DNA of 64,000 nt from Dasania phycosphaerae (GTDB taxonomy: Bacteria > Pseudomonadota > Gammaproteobacteria > Pseudomonadales > Dasaniaceae), in assembly GCF_026891035.1 (NCBI RefSeq), contig NZ_JAPTGG010000002.1:62001-126000 (forward strand). The letters are read 5' to 3'. Positions within the stretch are counted from its first letter, which is position 1, and every line of letters begins with the position of its first letter. The translations under genes were made by a program, and so were the position numbers. The notes beneath the pieces are model-generated. The model saw nothing but the letters and a program-made list of their open reading frames with translations. It did no database searches and was not told the DNA's origin. This document shows, one piece after another, positions 34,593 through 42,703 of the stretch.

Positions 34593-35204
34593 ATGAGGGC
34601 TCGTTCAACCTTACTGGCGCTGCTGGTTATGTTGCTGTTTATCAGTGGCTGTACTACGGCACCGCCTAAAAATCTTGATAATGTCTGCGAAATTTTTCGT
34701 GAAAAAGATGATTGGTACGAAGATGCTGCCGATGCCCGCGATAATTGGGGCTCGTCTATAGGCACTATGATGGCCATGATGCATCAAGAGTCGCGTTTTC
34801 GCGCTAAAGCGCAGCCGCCTAGAGAATGGTTGCTGGGCATAATACCTTGGTTTAGATCCTCTAGCGCCTATGGCTACTCGCAGGCTAAAGATGGCACTTG
34901 GGAAGAGTATCAACGCGGCAGTGGTAATTACGGCGCCGATAGAGATGACTTTGATGATGCTATCGATTTTATTGGTTGGTATAACAGTGTCAGCATGCAG
35001 CGCTGCAATATCAAGCGTGACGATACTTATCATTTGTATTTAGCCTATCACGAGGGGCAGGGCGGCTTTAATCGCCGTACCTTTAAAAATAAAGGTTGGT
35101 TGAAAGTGGTGGCAAAAAAAGTCTCGGCCAGGGCGAGTCGCTATAATAGCCAGTTGGCTTCCTGCGAAGAGTCATTGAAAGAACCGTGGTGGCATATTTT
35201 TTAA
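34593..35204 (+). CDS. SLT-like lytic transglycosylase lipoprotein
   Basis: A lipoprotein signal ends in LFISGC (lipidated Cys21). The mature part has MMHQESRFRAKAQ followed by SSAYGYSQAKDGTWEEY, the pattern of SLT transglycosylases (E-S-x-F and G-x-x-Q); the Glu of HQES is the likely catalytic acid. Such enzymes cleave peptidoglycan to 1,6-anhydro products, here at the periplasmic face of the outer membrane. Pseudomonas has a similar gene after ligA. 203 residues. Activity is inferred. Confidence 0.8.
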   Translation: MRARSTLLALLVMLLFISGCTTAPPKNLDNVCEIFREKDDWYEDAADARDNWGSSIGTMMAMMHQESRFRAKAQPPREWLLGIIPWFRSSSAYGYSQAKDGTWEEYQRGSGNYGADRDDFDDAIDFIGWYNSVSMQRCNIKRDDTYHLYLAYHEGQGGFNRRTFKNKGWLKVVAKKVSARASRYNSQLASCEESLKEPWWHIF

Positions 35205-35227
35205 AGGGCAAAGGTTGAGTTGTAATT

Positions 35228-35701
35228 ATGTTGTATAAGCTAAAAGCCCGTTATGCGTCGGCCTCGGTTAAAGATCGAGCGCTGTTGATTATGTTCGCAG
35301 TTATTTTTATTTCTTGTTTTACCACCTATTACTATTTTGACGACGGCAAGTCTAATGCTGGTGCTGATAAGCTGCATGGCAGTTTGGCTAGGGATTATTA
35401 TCGCTCGCCCTTAAATATGTCTGACGCCTATCAATACTGTGTGGCGGAAGCACAAAAACAGTTAGGTAGTAGCATGCGCGGTTTTACCATGGATGAAATG
35501 TCTACTCGCTATAAGCCCGAGCAATCGGTTTTTTTTATTGTATTAAAAGTAGATGTGGGCACGATTAATGATTATCGCGAGGCGGTGGTTTATTGTGATG
35601 TAGACCCTAAGCAGCATATGGTTAGCTACTATAAAGAGGTGTATCCCGGCGAAGATAGATCTATTTTGTCGCGCACCATAGAGTTTTTTGCCGACTTATA
35701 A
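35228..35701 (+). CDS. Hypothetical single-pass membrane protein
   Basis: Not recognised. The 157-residue product has a short basic N-terminus, one membrane helix (about residues 19-36, LLIMFAVIFISCFTTYYYF), then a soluble, probably periplasmic domain with two cysteines (YQYCVAEAQ and VVYCDVDPKQ) that could form a disulfide. It lies 23 bases after the SLT-like lipoprotein gene and may be co-expressed with it. Base composition matches the neighbours, so there is no sign of transfer. Confidence 0.75.
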   Translation: MLYKLKARYASASVKDRALLIMFAVIFISCFTTYYYFDDGKSNAGADKLHGSLARDYYRSPLNMSDAYQYCVAEAQKQLGSSMRGFTMDEMSTRYKPEQSVFFIVLKVDVGTINDYREAVVYCDVDPKQHMVSYYKEVYPGEDRSILSRTIEFFADL

Positions 35702-35745
35702 GTTTTGTTAGGCACAGCCCTGGATTGCAGAGCTGTGCAGCGCTG

Positions 35746-36189
35746 TTACCAGTTACCTTGATTGGGCATGGATAGCCAAGGTTCCTGCTCTGGTCGCTTC
35801 TCTCCTTTTTGTAATAGTTCTATAGAAACGCCATCGGGTGATTTTATAAAGGCCATATAACCATCGCGAGGTGGGCGGTTAATGGTGACGCCTTGTTCCA
35901 TTAAGTGTTGGCAGGTTTGATATATGTCATCCACCGCATAGGCTAGGTGGCCAAAGTTGCGGCCATTGTCGTAGTCGTCTTGGTTATCCCAGTTATAAGT
36001 TAGCTCTAAGCAGGGGCGCTCAGCTTGTTGCGCTAAGTCAGCGTCACCACTAGCCGCTAAAAATATTAGGGTAAAGCGACCTTGTTGATATTCAGTGCGC
36101 TTGATTTCTACCATGTTTAATTTGTTACAGTAAAAGTCCAAGCTGGCGTCTAAGTCTTTAACTCTTACCATGCTGTGTAAATATTGCAT
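35746..36189 (-). CDS. gloA: Glyoxalase I family protein (lactoylglutathione lyase)
   Basis: A vicinal-oxygen-chelate protein of 147 residues in two beta-alpha-beta-beta-beta modules. The four metal ligands of glyoxalase I are in place: His5 (LHSMVRV), Glu62 (LELTYNW), His81 (GHLAYAVDD) and Glu124 (VSIELL). The sequence LTYNWD and the FGHLA box strongly resemble GloA, which isomerises the methylglyoxal-glutathione adduct to lactoylglutathione. It diverges from the VanZ-like gene and converges with the hypothetical gene upstream. Confidence 0.88.
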   Translation of the reverse strand: MQYLHSMVRVKDLDASLDFYCNKLNMVEIKRTEYQQGRFTLIFLAASGDADLAQQAERPCLELTYNWDNQDDYDNGRNFGHLAYAVDDIYQTCQHLMEQGVTINRPPRDGYMAFIKSPDGVSIELLQKGEKRPEQEPWLSMPNQGNW

Positions 36190-36258
36190 GTTATAGGGCC
36201 CTGTGTTTGTGTGGGTTTAGTTTGCTATGATAGCGCATATTTTTTAGGAATATGGCCT

Positions 36259-36627
36259 ATGTTGTGGTGTTATAGAGTGGCATTTTACGCGGTGCTGGCA
36301 GTGGTGTTGCTGCTTTCACTATTGCCTCTGGAAGAAGATTTTATCAGTACCGGTTGGGATAAGACTAATCACTTATTAGCCTTTTTCGTATTGGCCGCGC
36401 TGATAGATAGCGCCTATCCTTTAGTATCTTACTGGCGTTATAAAGTGCCCTTGTTAATCGCTTTTGGTTTACTGGTAGAGGTGTTGCAGTCATTTACGGG
36501 GTATAGGTTTTTTTCCTGGCTGGATTTATTGGCCGATAGCTTAGCGCTGTGTTTGTTTTATCCCTTTAGGCCCTATTGGGCTAGCTGCCTACGCTGGTGT
36601 GAAGGCATAGTTGGCCGCAATCGGTAA
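36259..36627 (+). CDS. VanZ-like family membrane protein
   Basis: A 122-residue protein with four hydrophobic segments. The motif DKTNHLLAFFVLAALIDSAYP followed by EVLQSFTGYRFFSWLDLLADSLAL fits the VanZ-like family (D-K-x-x-H-x-x-x-F, then E-x-x-Q and D-x-x-A-N/D). VanZ-family proteins include the teicoplanin-resistance protein, but most are of unknown role. The frame opens at 36184, inside the gloA start; ATG 36259 has AGGA nine bases upstream. Confidence 0.75.
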   Translation: MLWCYRVAFYAVLAVVLLLSLLPLEEDFISTGWDKTNHLLAFFVLAALIDSAYPLVSYWRYKVPLLIAFGLLVEVLQSFTGYRFFSWLDLLADSLALCLFYPFRPYWASCLRWCEGIVGRNR

Positions 36628-36633
36628 TCGTTG

Positions 36634-37095
36634 ATGAAAAAAATCCTTATTGTTTACCACAGCCAGTCTGGTAATACTGCGCAGTTGGCCCAGGCTGTAT
36701 ACCAAGGTGCCAGCGCTGCCGCTGAGGGCGAAGTGCAGTTGAGTTTGCTGGCGGCTATGGAGGCGGGTGTGAGTGACTTGCAGGCTGCCGATGCGGTTAT
36801 TTTTGGTTCACCAGAAAATTTTGGTTATTTATCCGGCGGCTTAAAAGATTTTTTAGACCGCACCTTTTATCCGCTAGAGCCCTATAAACTCAATATTCCC
36901 TATGGCTGTTTTATTAGCGCGGGTAATGATGGTAGTGGTGCGGTGAGGCAGTTAGAGCGCATAGCTAAAGGTTATCCGCTGCGCCAAGTCGCTGAGCCGG
37001 TGATAGTCAAGGGGCAGGTCACTGCAAGCGGGCTACAAGAGTGTGAAGAGTTGGGTGCGACCTTTGCGGCCGCACTGAGCATGGGGATTTTTTAG
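36634..37095 (+). CDS. Flavodoxin-family NAD(P)H-dependent oxidoreductase-like protein
   Basis: The 153-residue protein opens KKILIVYHSQSGNTAQLAQAV, the flavodoxin phosphate-binding loop for FMN (SQSGNT, residues 9-14), and has the VIFGSPENFGYLSGGLKDFLDRT segment typical of the WrbA/flavodoxin superfamily. It likely binds FMN and takes part in electron transfer; the partner is unknown. ATG 36634 follows a TTG in frame by one codon. It lies close behind the VanZ-like gene and converges with the FHA gene, four bases between stops. Confidence 0.85.
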   Translation: MKKILIVYHSQSGNTAQLAQAVYQGASAAAEGEVQLSLLAAMEAGVSDLQAADAVIFGSPENFGYLSGGLKDFLDRTFYPLEPYKLNIPYGCFISAGNDGSGAVRQLERIAKGYPLRQVAEPVIVKGQVTASGLQECEELGATFAAALSMGIF

Positions 37096-37099
37096 GGGC

Positions 37100-37651
37100 T
37101 TAAAGCTGGGTGATTAAAAATCCTATACCAGCTAATACGGCTGCCACGGTGCATATACATAGCGCGCTAATCAGAGCATTTTTAATTTTTTTACTGGGGT
37201 TGTAGTGATCGTTTTCGCTGCGGTTGCCAGGCGAGGTGGGTTTAGTTTTCCATTGTTTTTTTTCGGCCGGTATTTCGGAGCTTAAAGGTTTGGGCTTAGC
37301 CTTGGGCTGTATAGCTGGCCTAATCATGGTGGCATTAATATCTTGTTGTTCGCCCGGGCCTTCTACTGAAAAAGTTAGTACATCAAATTGTATTTGATCG
37401 CCCGGCAGTAATTCGGCTTGGCTGACTTGCTTGCCGTTAACAAAAGTACCGTTAGAAGAGCCTAAATCTTTGACTAATAGTTTATTGCCACTAATCGCGA
37501 TTTCGGCATGGCGGCGCGATAAATGGGTGCCGGGGATGGTGATATCGCATTCGGAGTCGCGGCCCAGTACTGTGTGTTGTGCCAGGGGGAATACTTGCCC
37601 CTTTAACCAATCGCCGTTGGCTACTAATTGCCATTCTTTTTGATTGTTCAT
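37100..37651 (-). CDS. FHA-domain protein with C-terminal membrane anchor
   Basis: Forkhead-associated domains bind phosphothreonine peptides. The FHA core (about residues 26-95) shows GRDSECDI, LSRRHAEI and DLGSSNGTFVNG, which contain the conserved Arg, Ser-Arg-x-His and Asn that contact phosphothreonine. A Pro/Lys/Ser-rich linker (about 105-155) leads to one C-terminal membrane helix (about 160-182), leaving the FHA domain in the cytoplasm. It is divergent from a Ser/Thr kinase gene 191 bases away; it may read phosphorylation by that kinase (inference). Several threonines in the linker (NATMIRP, KTKPTSP) are possible kinase targets. Confidence 0.88.
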   Translation of the reverse strand: MNNQKEWQLVANGDWLKGQVFPLAQHTVLGRDSECDITIPGTHLSRRHAEIAISGNKLLVKDLGSSNGTFVNGKQVSQAELLPGDQIQFDVLTFSVEGPGEQQDINATMIRPAIQPKAKPKPLSSEIPAEKKQWKTKPTSPGNRSENDHYNPSKKIKNALISALCICTVAAVLAGIGFLITQL

Positions 37652-37842
37652 AGCTATTTTTGCTTTTATCGTATGTTGGTGGGTCTATAGATCTATTGTT
37701 ACTGTGCTGTGGCGGCCAAGCTGTAGGGTGGTGCTTGGGGGTAAAAACCATGCAGCAAAAAACTTTTGGGCCGTCTATACTTCAGCCCGCACTTAGCATT
37801 TTAGCGCTAACTCCTTGAACTCGCACTAATAATTATCATTCT

Positions 37843-39576
37843 ATGCAGCCACCCATTCAATTACCCGGATACAGTATTGGCGCTTCTTTAGGTAAAGGAG
37901 CCATGGCCACCGTTTATTTGGGCGAGCAGCTATCGCTGCATCGCGCAGTGGCGATTAAGGTTTTAGATGCAGCCCTAGTCGATGACGACACCGTACAGGC
38001 CCAGTTTCAGCAAGAGTCGCAGTTGGTCGCCAGCTTAAATCATCCCAATATTATTCAGGTGATAGACCAGGGCGTTAGTGCTAATGGCCAGCCTTATTTT
38101 GTGATGCAGTATGTTAAAAGCGTTAATCTTTGCGCGCTGTTGTCGCGCCCGGATGTGACCCTGCCGCGAAAAATAGACATAGTGATGCAAATTTGTAAGG
38201 CCTTGTCCTATGCCCATCGCAATGGAGTGGTACACAGAGATATCAAGCCCGCCAATATTTTGGTGGACTACGATGGCCATGTGCGGGTGGTGGATTTTGG
38301 CATAGCCGGTTACTTTGCCCAGCAGTCCGATGAGCAGGCCATTATGGGCACCCCAGCCTATATGGCGCCGGAGCAGGCCGAGGGTAAGGCGGTTAGTGCG
38401 CAGGCCGATATTTACGCCTTGGGTGTGTTAATGCATGAATTATTTTATGGCGGCCAGCCAGGGCAGGCGCCAGCCGGTGCAGCCGTACCTAAGGTGCTGG
38501 CCGGTTTGGTGGATGATTGCCTTAGTCGTGAGCCCTTATTGCGACCCAAAACTGCCGATGAAGTGCGCCAGCGCTTATTGCTGATACTACAGGGCAAGCA
38601 TTTAAGCGAGCATCGCTGGGAGGGGGAGCAATCGCAAGAGGCCTTGCCTGCTGGCTATAAATTACTGGATATCTTAAAAGAAAATCACTACGGCGCCACC
38701 TACTTAGTGAGTGACCCTAAGCGCAAGCGTTTACTGGTGGTCAAAAAACAAAAATGTGCCTATGAGGGTGACGCCTACAATATCAATAAAAACTTAACCG
38801 GGCTGGACCACCCACATATAGCCAGAGTTTATGGTACCGCCAAAAATCAGCGCGTGTTTATTTCGGTGCTGGAGTATGTCAGTGGTGGCAGCTTGGAAGA
38901 GCGCCTTAGCCAGGCCTTCCCGCTGGCGCATTGGTTGCTGTTGGCGCAGCAGATTTGTGAGGCTTTAAGTTATGCCCATAGCAAGGGCATAGTGCATGGC
39001 AACTTACGGCCCAGTAATTTGCTGCTGTACAAACCTGCGCAAATTAAGTTGAGTGATTTTGGTTATAGCGAGCATTCCGATAAAGAGCGCGACTGGTATC
39101 AGCCTGCCGATGAGGCGAAGTCGCCATTAAGTGATATCTACTCAGCTGGGGCGGTGTTGTTTCATTTATTAACCGGGCAGCCGGTAGTAATACAGCAAGG
39201 AGGCATAGCTAACGAGCAGCAAATGGCTATATTGCCGCCTGCCTTACAGAGTGTGCTAAAAAAAATGCTGGCGCTGGATACCAGTCAGCGCTATCAAAAT
39301 TTTGAGCAGGTTAAGCAGGCCTTGCTGGCTTTTAGTAATGATCAGCAGACCGTCATTATCCGCCCCAGAGTGGTGGCGCAGCCTGAGCCGCCTGCGGCTG
39401 TAGTAGCAGCCAGGCCGCGGCATAAAATTATAGTAGGTAGCTTGCTGCTGGTGCTGGTAGTGCTGGCGGTATTAGCGGAGCTGCTGTGGCTGGCCAGCCA
39501 AGGCTATTTAGGGGAGGGGCTGCAACAGCAGTTGCAAGCCTTGTATAGCAGTTGGCCAGCTTGGTTGCCGTTTTAG
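37843..39576 (+). CDS. Membrane Ser/Thr protein kinase with a second pseudokinase domain
   Basis: Domain 1 (about residues 10-250) is a complete Hanks-type kinase: glycine loop GKGAMATVY (17-25), Lys39 in VAIKV, catalytic loop HRDIKPAN (131-138), DFG (151-153), APE (175-177). Domain 2 (about 271-497) keeps Lys301, DFG (405-407) and the SDIYSAGAVLFHLLTG segment, but its catalytic loop reads HGNLRPSN (385-392), so the catalytic Asp is Asn, and the glycine loop and APE are lost: a likely pseudokinase. A Pro/Ala linker and one membrane helix (about 528-551) follow, with a short periplasmic tail of 26 residues. ATG 37843 has no Shine-Dalgarno. The stop overlaps the convergent LysR gene by four bases. 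Confidence 0.9.
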   Translation: MQPPIQLPGYSIGASLGKGAMATVYLGEQLSLHRAVAIKVLDAALVDDDTVQAQFQQESQLVASLNHPNIIQVIDQGVSANGQPYFVMQYVKSVNLCALLSRPDVTLPRKIDIVMQICKALSYAHRNGVVHRDIKPANILVDYDGHVRVVDFGIAGYFAQQSDEQAIMGTPAYMAPEQAEGKAVSAQADIYALGVLMHELFYGGQPGQAPAGAAVPKVLAGLVDDCLSREPLLRPKTADEVRQRLLLILQGKHLSEHRWEGEQSQEALPAGYKLLDILKENHYGATYLVSDPKRKRLLVVKKQKCAYEGDAYNINKNLTGLDHPHIARVYGTAKNQRVFISVLEYVSGGSLEERLSQAFPLAHWLLLAQQICEALSYAHSKGIVHGNLRPSNLLLYKPAQIKLSDFGYSEHSDKERDWYQPADEAKSPLSDIYSAGAVLFHLLTGQPVVIQQGGIANEQQMAILPPALQSVLKKMLALDTSQRYQNFEQVKQALLAFSNDQQTVIIRPRVVAQPEPPAAVVAARPRHKIIVGSLLLVLVVLAVLAELLWLASQGYLGEGLQQQLQALYSSWPAWLPF

Positions 39577-40448
39577 TCTAGGTGGCGGTGCTCGTTAAGA
39601 GCGTCGACAAAAGCCTGGGCGGCGTTGCTTAAGCTGCGATTGGGGTGGTAAATATAGCCCAGTTTGCGGCTTAGTTTTAGGCCTTCAACCGTTAAAGCTG
39701 TTAGCTGTGCGTCCAGCATGGTTTTAGGTAATACGCTCCAGCCCAAGCCTATAGAGACCATCATCTTTATCGTTTCCAAATAATTAGTGGCCATGCTGGT
39801 GTTGAGTTTGAGTTTATGCTGAGCAAATAGCTCGGCGACGATGCGGCCGGTATAGGTGTTTAGGCCGGGTAAAATAGCCTTGTATTTACTGAGCATTTTT
39901 GGGGTGATGGGGGCCTTGCCTGTCAGCGGGTGGTCGGCGGCGACGACCAGAGTGAGCTCGTCCTCCCAGACTTGGTTGTGGCTGACCAAGCTGTGGCCGG
40001 GGTCTAGGGTCACTACGCCTAATTCAATCTGGCCGTGCATTACTTGCTCATGGGCTTCTTCCGAATCCATAAAATCTATATCTAAATGTACCTTGGGGTA
40101 GCGCTTGCTATAGGCCTGTAATACCGGTGGCAATCGGTGCAGGCCTATATGGTGGCTAATGCCTATGCTGAGGGTGCCCGCCACGGTGCCGCGCAGCTCG
40201 CGTATAGAGCGTTCGGCTTCTTTAACATCTTGCAAAATTTGCAGGGCCTTGGGGTATAGCTCGCGGCCAGCTTCGGTGAGCTGGGTGCTGCGGCCTATGC
40301 GGTCAAACAGCTTACAGCCTAGCTGTGACTCCAGCCCGGCTATGCGCTTGCTAACTGCGGGTTGGGTGAGGTGTAGCTGCTCGGCGGTAATCGAAAAAGA
40401 ACCGCTGTCAGCCACTTGTACAAAAGCCTGTAGGGATTGTGTATCCAT
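39573..40448 (-). CDS. LysR-family transcriptional regulator
   Basis: The N-terminal winged helix-turn-helix reads SLQAFVQVADSGSFSITAEQLHLTQPAVSKRIAGLE, followed by the linker helix and a periplasmic-binding-protein-like effector domain (about residues 90-291). It is transcribed away from leuC with a 143-base shared region holding a LysR-type palindrome and the leuC promoter, so it probably controls leuCDB, itself, or both. The effector is unknown; by analogy with other LysR regulators beside leu genes it might be a leucine-pathway intermediate. Length 291 residues is normal. Confidence 0.9.
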   Translation of the reverse strand: MDTQSLQAFVQVADSGSFSITAEQLHLTQPAVSKRIAGLESQLGCKLFDRIGRSTQLTEAGRELYPKALQILQDVKEAERSIRELRGTVAGTLSIGISHHIGLHRLPPVLQAYSKRYPKVHLDIDFMDSEEAHEQVMHGQIELGVVTLDPGHSLVSHNQVWEDELTLVVAADHPLTGKAPITPKMLSKYKAILPGLNTYTGRIVAELFAQHKLKLNTSMATNYLETIKMMVSIGLGWSVLPKTMLDAQLTALTVEGLKLSRKLGYIYHPNRSLSNAAQAFVDALNEHRHLD

Positions 40449-40464
40449 GGCTGCAGGCTAATTG

Positions 40465-40479
40465 ATTCCAATTTGGAAT
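40465..40479. promoter_or_regulatory. LysR-type operator palindrome
   Basis: ATTCCAA-T-TTGGAAT is a perfect 15-base palindrome containing the T-N11-A pattern of LysR-family sites (T40466, A40478). It lies 16 bases outside the LysR start codon and 22 bases before the leuC -35, the normal place for an autoregulatory and activator site. Confidence 0.7.
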
Positions 40480-40501
40480 GCAAACTATAAAAAATATGAA
40501 T

Positions 40502-40530
40502 TTGTTTTATTTGTGCGTCCTGCATACAAT
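40502..40530 (+). promoter_or_regulatory. Sigma-70 promoter of leuCDB
   Basis: TTGTTT and TACAAT with exactly 17 bases between them; transcription would begin near 40537, leaving a leader of about 55 bases before leuC. A downstream inverted repeat TTGGCA (40533-40538) / TGCCAA (40551-40556) straddles the start region and could be a repressor site or leader hairpin. Confidence 0.6.
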
Positions 40531-40591
40531 GCTTGGCATAGTGTATTAAGTGCCAATTATGGCTTGGTTAGTGATTATTTGAGGTGGGCTC

Positions 40592-42037
40592 ATGTCTGCA
40601 AGCACGTCTGCAAAGACCTTATACGATAAATTGTGGGATTCCCACTTAGTAAAACAGCGCGATGATGGCTCGGCCCTAATTTATATCGATCGTCAGCTAG
40701 TGCATGAGGTGACTTCACCGCAGGCCTTTGAAGGTTTGCGTTTGGCGGGCCGCCCCTTGTGGCGAGTGGATGCCAACTTGGCTACCCCCGATCACAACGT
40801 GCCCTCCGATGTAAGCGAGCGCGCGGGGGGTATCGCTGGCATAGTAGACGAGATCTCGCGTATACAGGTGCAAACTCTCGATGATAACTGCGAGAGCTTT
40901 GGCGTTACCGAGTTTAAAATCAACGATGTACGCCAGGGCATAGTGCATGTGGTTGGCCCCGAGCAGGGCGCGACTTTGCCGGGCATGACGGTAGTTTGTG
41001 GTGATTCTCATACCGCCACCCACGGAGCCTTAGGTGCCTTGGCGCACGGTATAGGTACTTCCGAGGTGGAGCATGTCATGGCCACACAGTGCCTAGTGCA
41101 GAAAAAAATGAAAAACATGCTGGTTAAAGTCGACGGCAAATTAGGCTTTGGCGTTACTCCCAAAGATGTAGTGTTGGCGGTGATCGGCAAGATAGGTACC
41201 GCTGGCGGCAACGGCCACGCCATAGAATTTGGCGGCGAAGTATTCCGCGATATGTCTATAGAAGGCCGTATGACCGTATGCAACATGGCCATAGAGGCTG
41301 GTGCCAGAGTAGGCATGGTGGCAGTAGACGACAAAACCATTGAATACGTTAAAGGCAGACCTTTTGCGCCTAAAGCTGAACAATGGGATGCGGCGGTAGC
41401 ACAGTGGCGGACCTTGCACAGTGATGACGGTGCCCATTTTGATACCGTGGTTGAGTTGCATGCCGACGACATTATCCCGCAGGTTACCTGGGGGACTTCG
41501 CCGGAGATGGTGGTAGCGGTGAACAAAACCGTACCCGCCCCCAGCGATTTTAACGAGCCGGTCAAACAGTCTGCCACTAAGCGGGCCTTGGAATATATGG
41601 GGCTTACTGCGGGCATGGCGATTACCGATATACAGTTGGATAAAGTCTTTATAGGCTCATGTACCAATTCTCGCATAGAGGATTTGCGTGCCGCCGCCGC
41701 GGTGGTGAAGGGCCGTAAAAAGGCTGCGAATGTTATTCAAGCCTTAGTGGTGCCCGGTTCTGGTTTGGTAAAAAAACAGGCCGAAGAAGAGGGCTTGGAT
41801 AAAATCTTTATTGAGGCCGGTTTGGAGTGGCGCGACCCCAGTTGCTCCATGTGTTTGGCCATGAACTCTGACAAATTGGGGGCCGGTGAACACTGCGCCT
41901 CTACCTCTAACCGCAACTTTGAGGGGCGCCAGGGTTTTGGTGGCCGCACTCATTTGGTTAGCCCAGAAATGGCCGCTGCCGCAGCGATTGCAGGCCACTT
42001 TGTAGATGTGCGTGAAATGATGAGCGCGGAGGCTTAA
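40592..42037 (+). CDS. leuC: 3-isopropylmalate dehydratase large subunit LeuC
   Basis: LeuC with LeuD isomerises 2-isopropylmalate to 3-isopropylmalate in leucine synthesis. The 4Fe-4S cluster cysteines are visible in FIGSCTNSRIEDLR and in DPSCSMCLAMN; the PDHNVP, GDSHTATHGA and GIGTSEVEHV motifs are typical of aconitase-type enzymes. 481 residues is normal. GAGGTGG lies ahead of ATG 40592. leuD follows after seven bases. leuA is not in the window. Confidence 0.97.
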   Translation: MSASTSAKTLYDKLWDSHLVKQRDDGSALIYIDRQLVHEVTSPQAFEGLRLAGRPLWRVDANLATPDHNVPSDVSERAGGIAGIVDEISRIQVQTLDDNCESFGVTEFKINDVRQGIVHVVGPEQGATLPGMTVVCGDSHTATHGALGALAHGIGTSEVEHVMATQCLVQKKMKNMLVKVDGKLGFGVTPKDVVLAVIGKIGTAGGNGHAIEFGGEVFRDMSIEGRMTVCNMAIEAGARVGMVAVDDKTIEYVKGRPFAPKAEQWDAAVAQWRTLHSDDGAHFDTVVELHADDIIPQVTWGTSPEMVVAVNKTVPAPSDFNEPVKQSATKRALEYMGLTAGMAITDIQLDKVFIGSCTNSRIEDLRAAAAVVKGRKKAANVIQALVVPGSGLVKKQAEEEGLDKIFIEAGLEWRDPSCSMCLAMNSDKLGAGEHCASTSNRNFEGRQGFGGRTHLVSPEMAAAAAIAGHFVDVREMMSAEA

Positions 42038-42044
42038 GACGAAT

Positions 42045-42689
42045 ATGAAAAAATTTACAGTAGAAACCGGTATTGCCGCGCCCATGGACAGAGCCAATGT
42101 GGATACCGATATGATTATCCCCAAGCAGTTCTTAAAATCGATTAAGCGTACCGGCTTTGGCCCTAATTTATTTGATGAGTTGCGTTACACCGATGAAGGC
42201 GTGCCTGGCAAAGATTGTTCCTCCAGGCCATTAAATAAAGAGTTCCCGCTTAACTTTGCACGCTACCAAGGTGCCACTGTATTGCTGGCCAGAGAAAATT
42301 TTGGCTGTGGCTCCAGCCGCGAGCATGCGCCTTGGGCTTTAGATGATTACGGTTTTCGTGCCGTGATCGCTCCTAGCTATGCAGATATTTTTTACAATAA
42401 CTGCTTTAAAAACGGTTTATTGCCCATAGTGTTAAGCGATGAAATTGTTGATCAATTATTTACTGAAATGTATGCGCAAGAGGGCTACCAATTAACTGTA
42501 GACCTAGAGCAGCAACAAGTGCGCACTCCCAGCGGTGAGGCTTTTGGCTTTGAAGTAGAGGGTTTTCGCAAGCATTGCTTATTAAATGGTTTGGACGACA
42601 TAGGTGTCACTTTACAAGATGCCGAGGCCATTAAGGCCTTCGAAACCAAGTGGCAGCAACAATCACCTTGGTTATTCGCCAAGTCATAA
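42045..42689 (+). CDS. leuD: 3-isopropylmalate dehydratase small subunit LeuD
   Basis: The small subunit forms the swivel domain of the LeuCD enzyme. DTDMIIPKQFLKSIKRTGFG near the N-terminus and LLARENFGCGSSREHAPWAL are family motifs. At 214 residues it is the usual size for the proteobacterial type. It is 14 bases ahead of the leuB start. Confidence 0.97.
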   Translation: MKKFTVETGIAAPMDRANVDTDMIIPKQFLKSIKRTGFGPNLFDELRYTDEGVPGKDCSSRPLNKEFPLNFARYQGATVLLARENFGCGSSREHAPWALDDYGFRAVIAPSYADIFYNNCFKNGLLPIVLSDEIVDQLFTEMYAQEGYQLTVDLEQQQVRTPSGEAFGFEVEGFRKHCLLNGLDDIGVTLQDAEAIKAFETKWQQQSPWLFAKS

Positions 42690-42703
42690 TAGTGGAGTTA
42701 GCA

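Noticed and set aside
37824..37838. Fur-box-like sequence just before the kinase start
   Set aside because: One half matches TGATAAT but the other half has three mismatches; AT-rich leader gives such matches by chance, and there is no iron-related gene nearby.
41008..41676. 222-residue minus-strand frame opposite leuC
   Set aside because: leuC motifs prove the plus strand codes here; the other frame has no recognisable features.
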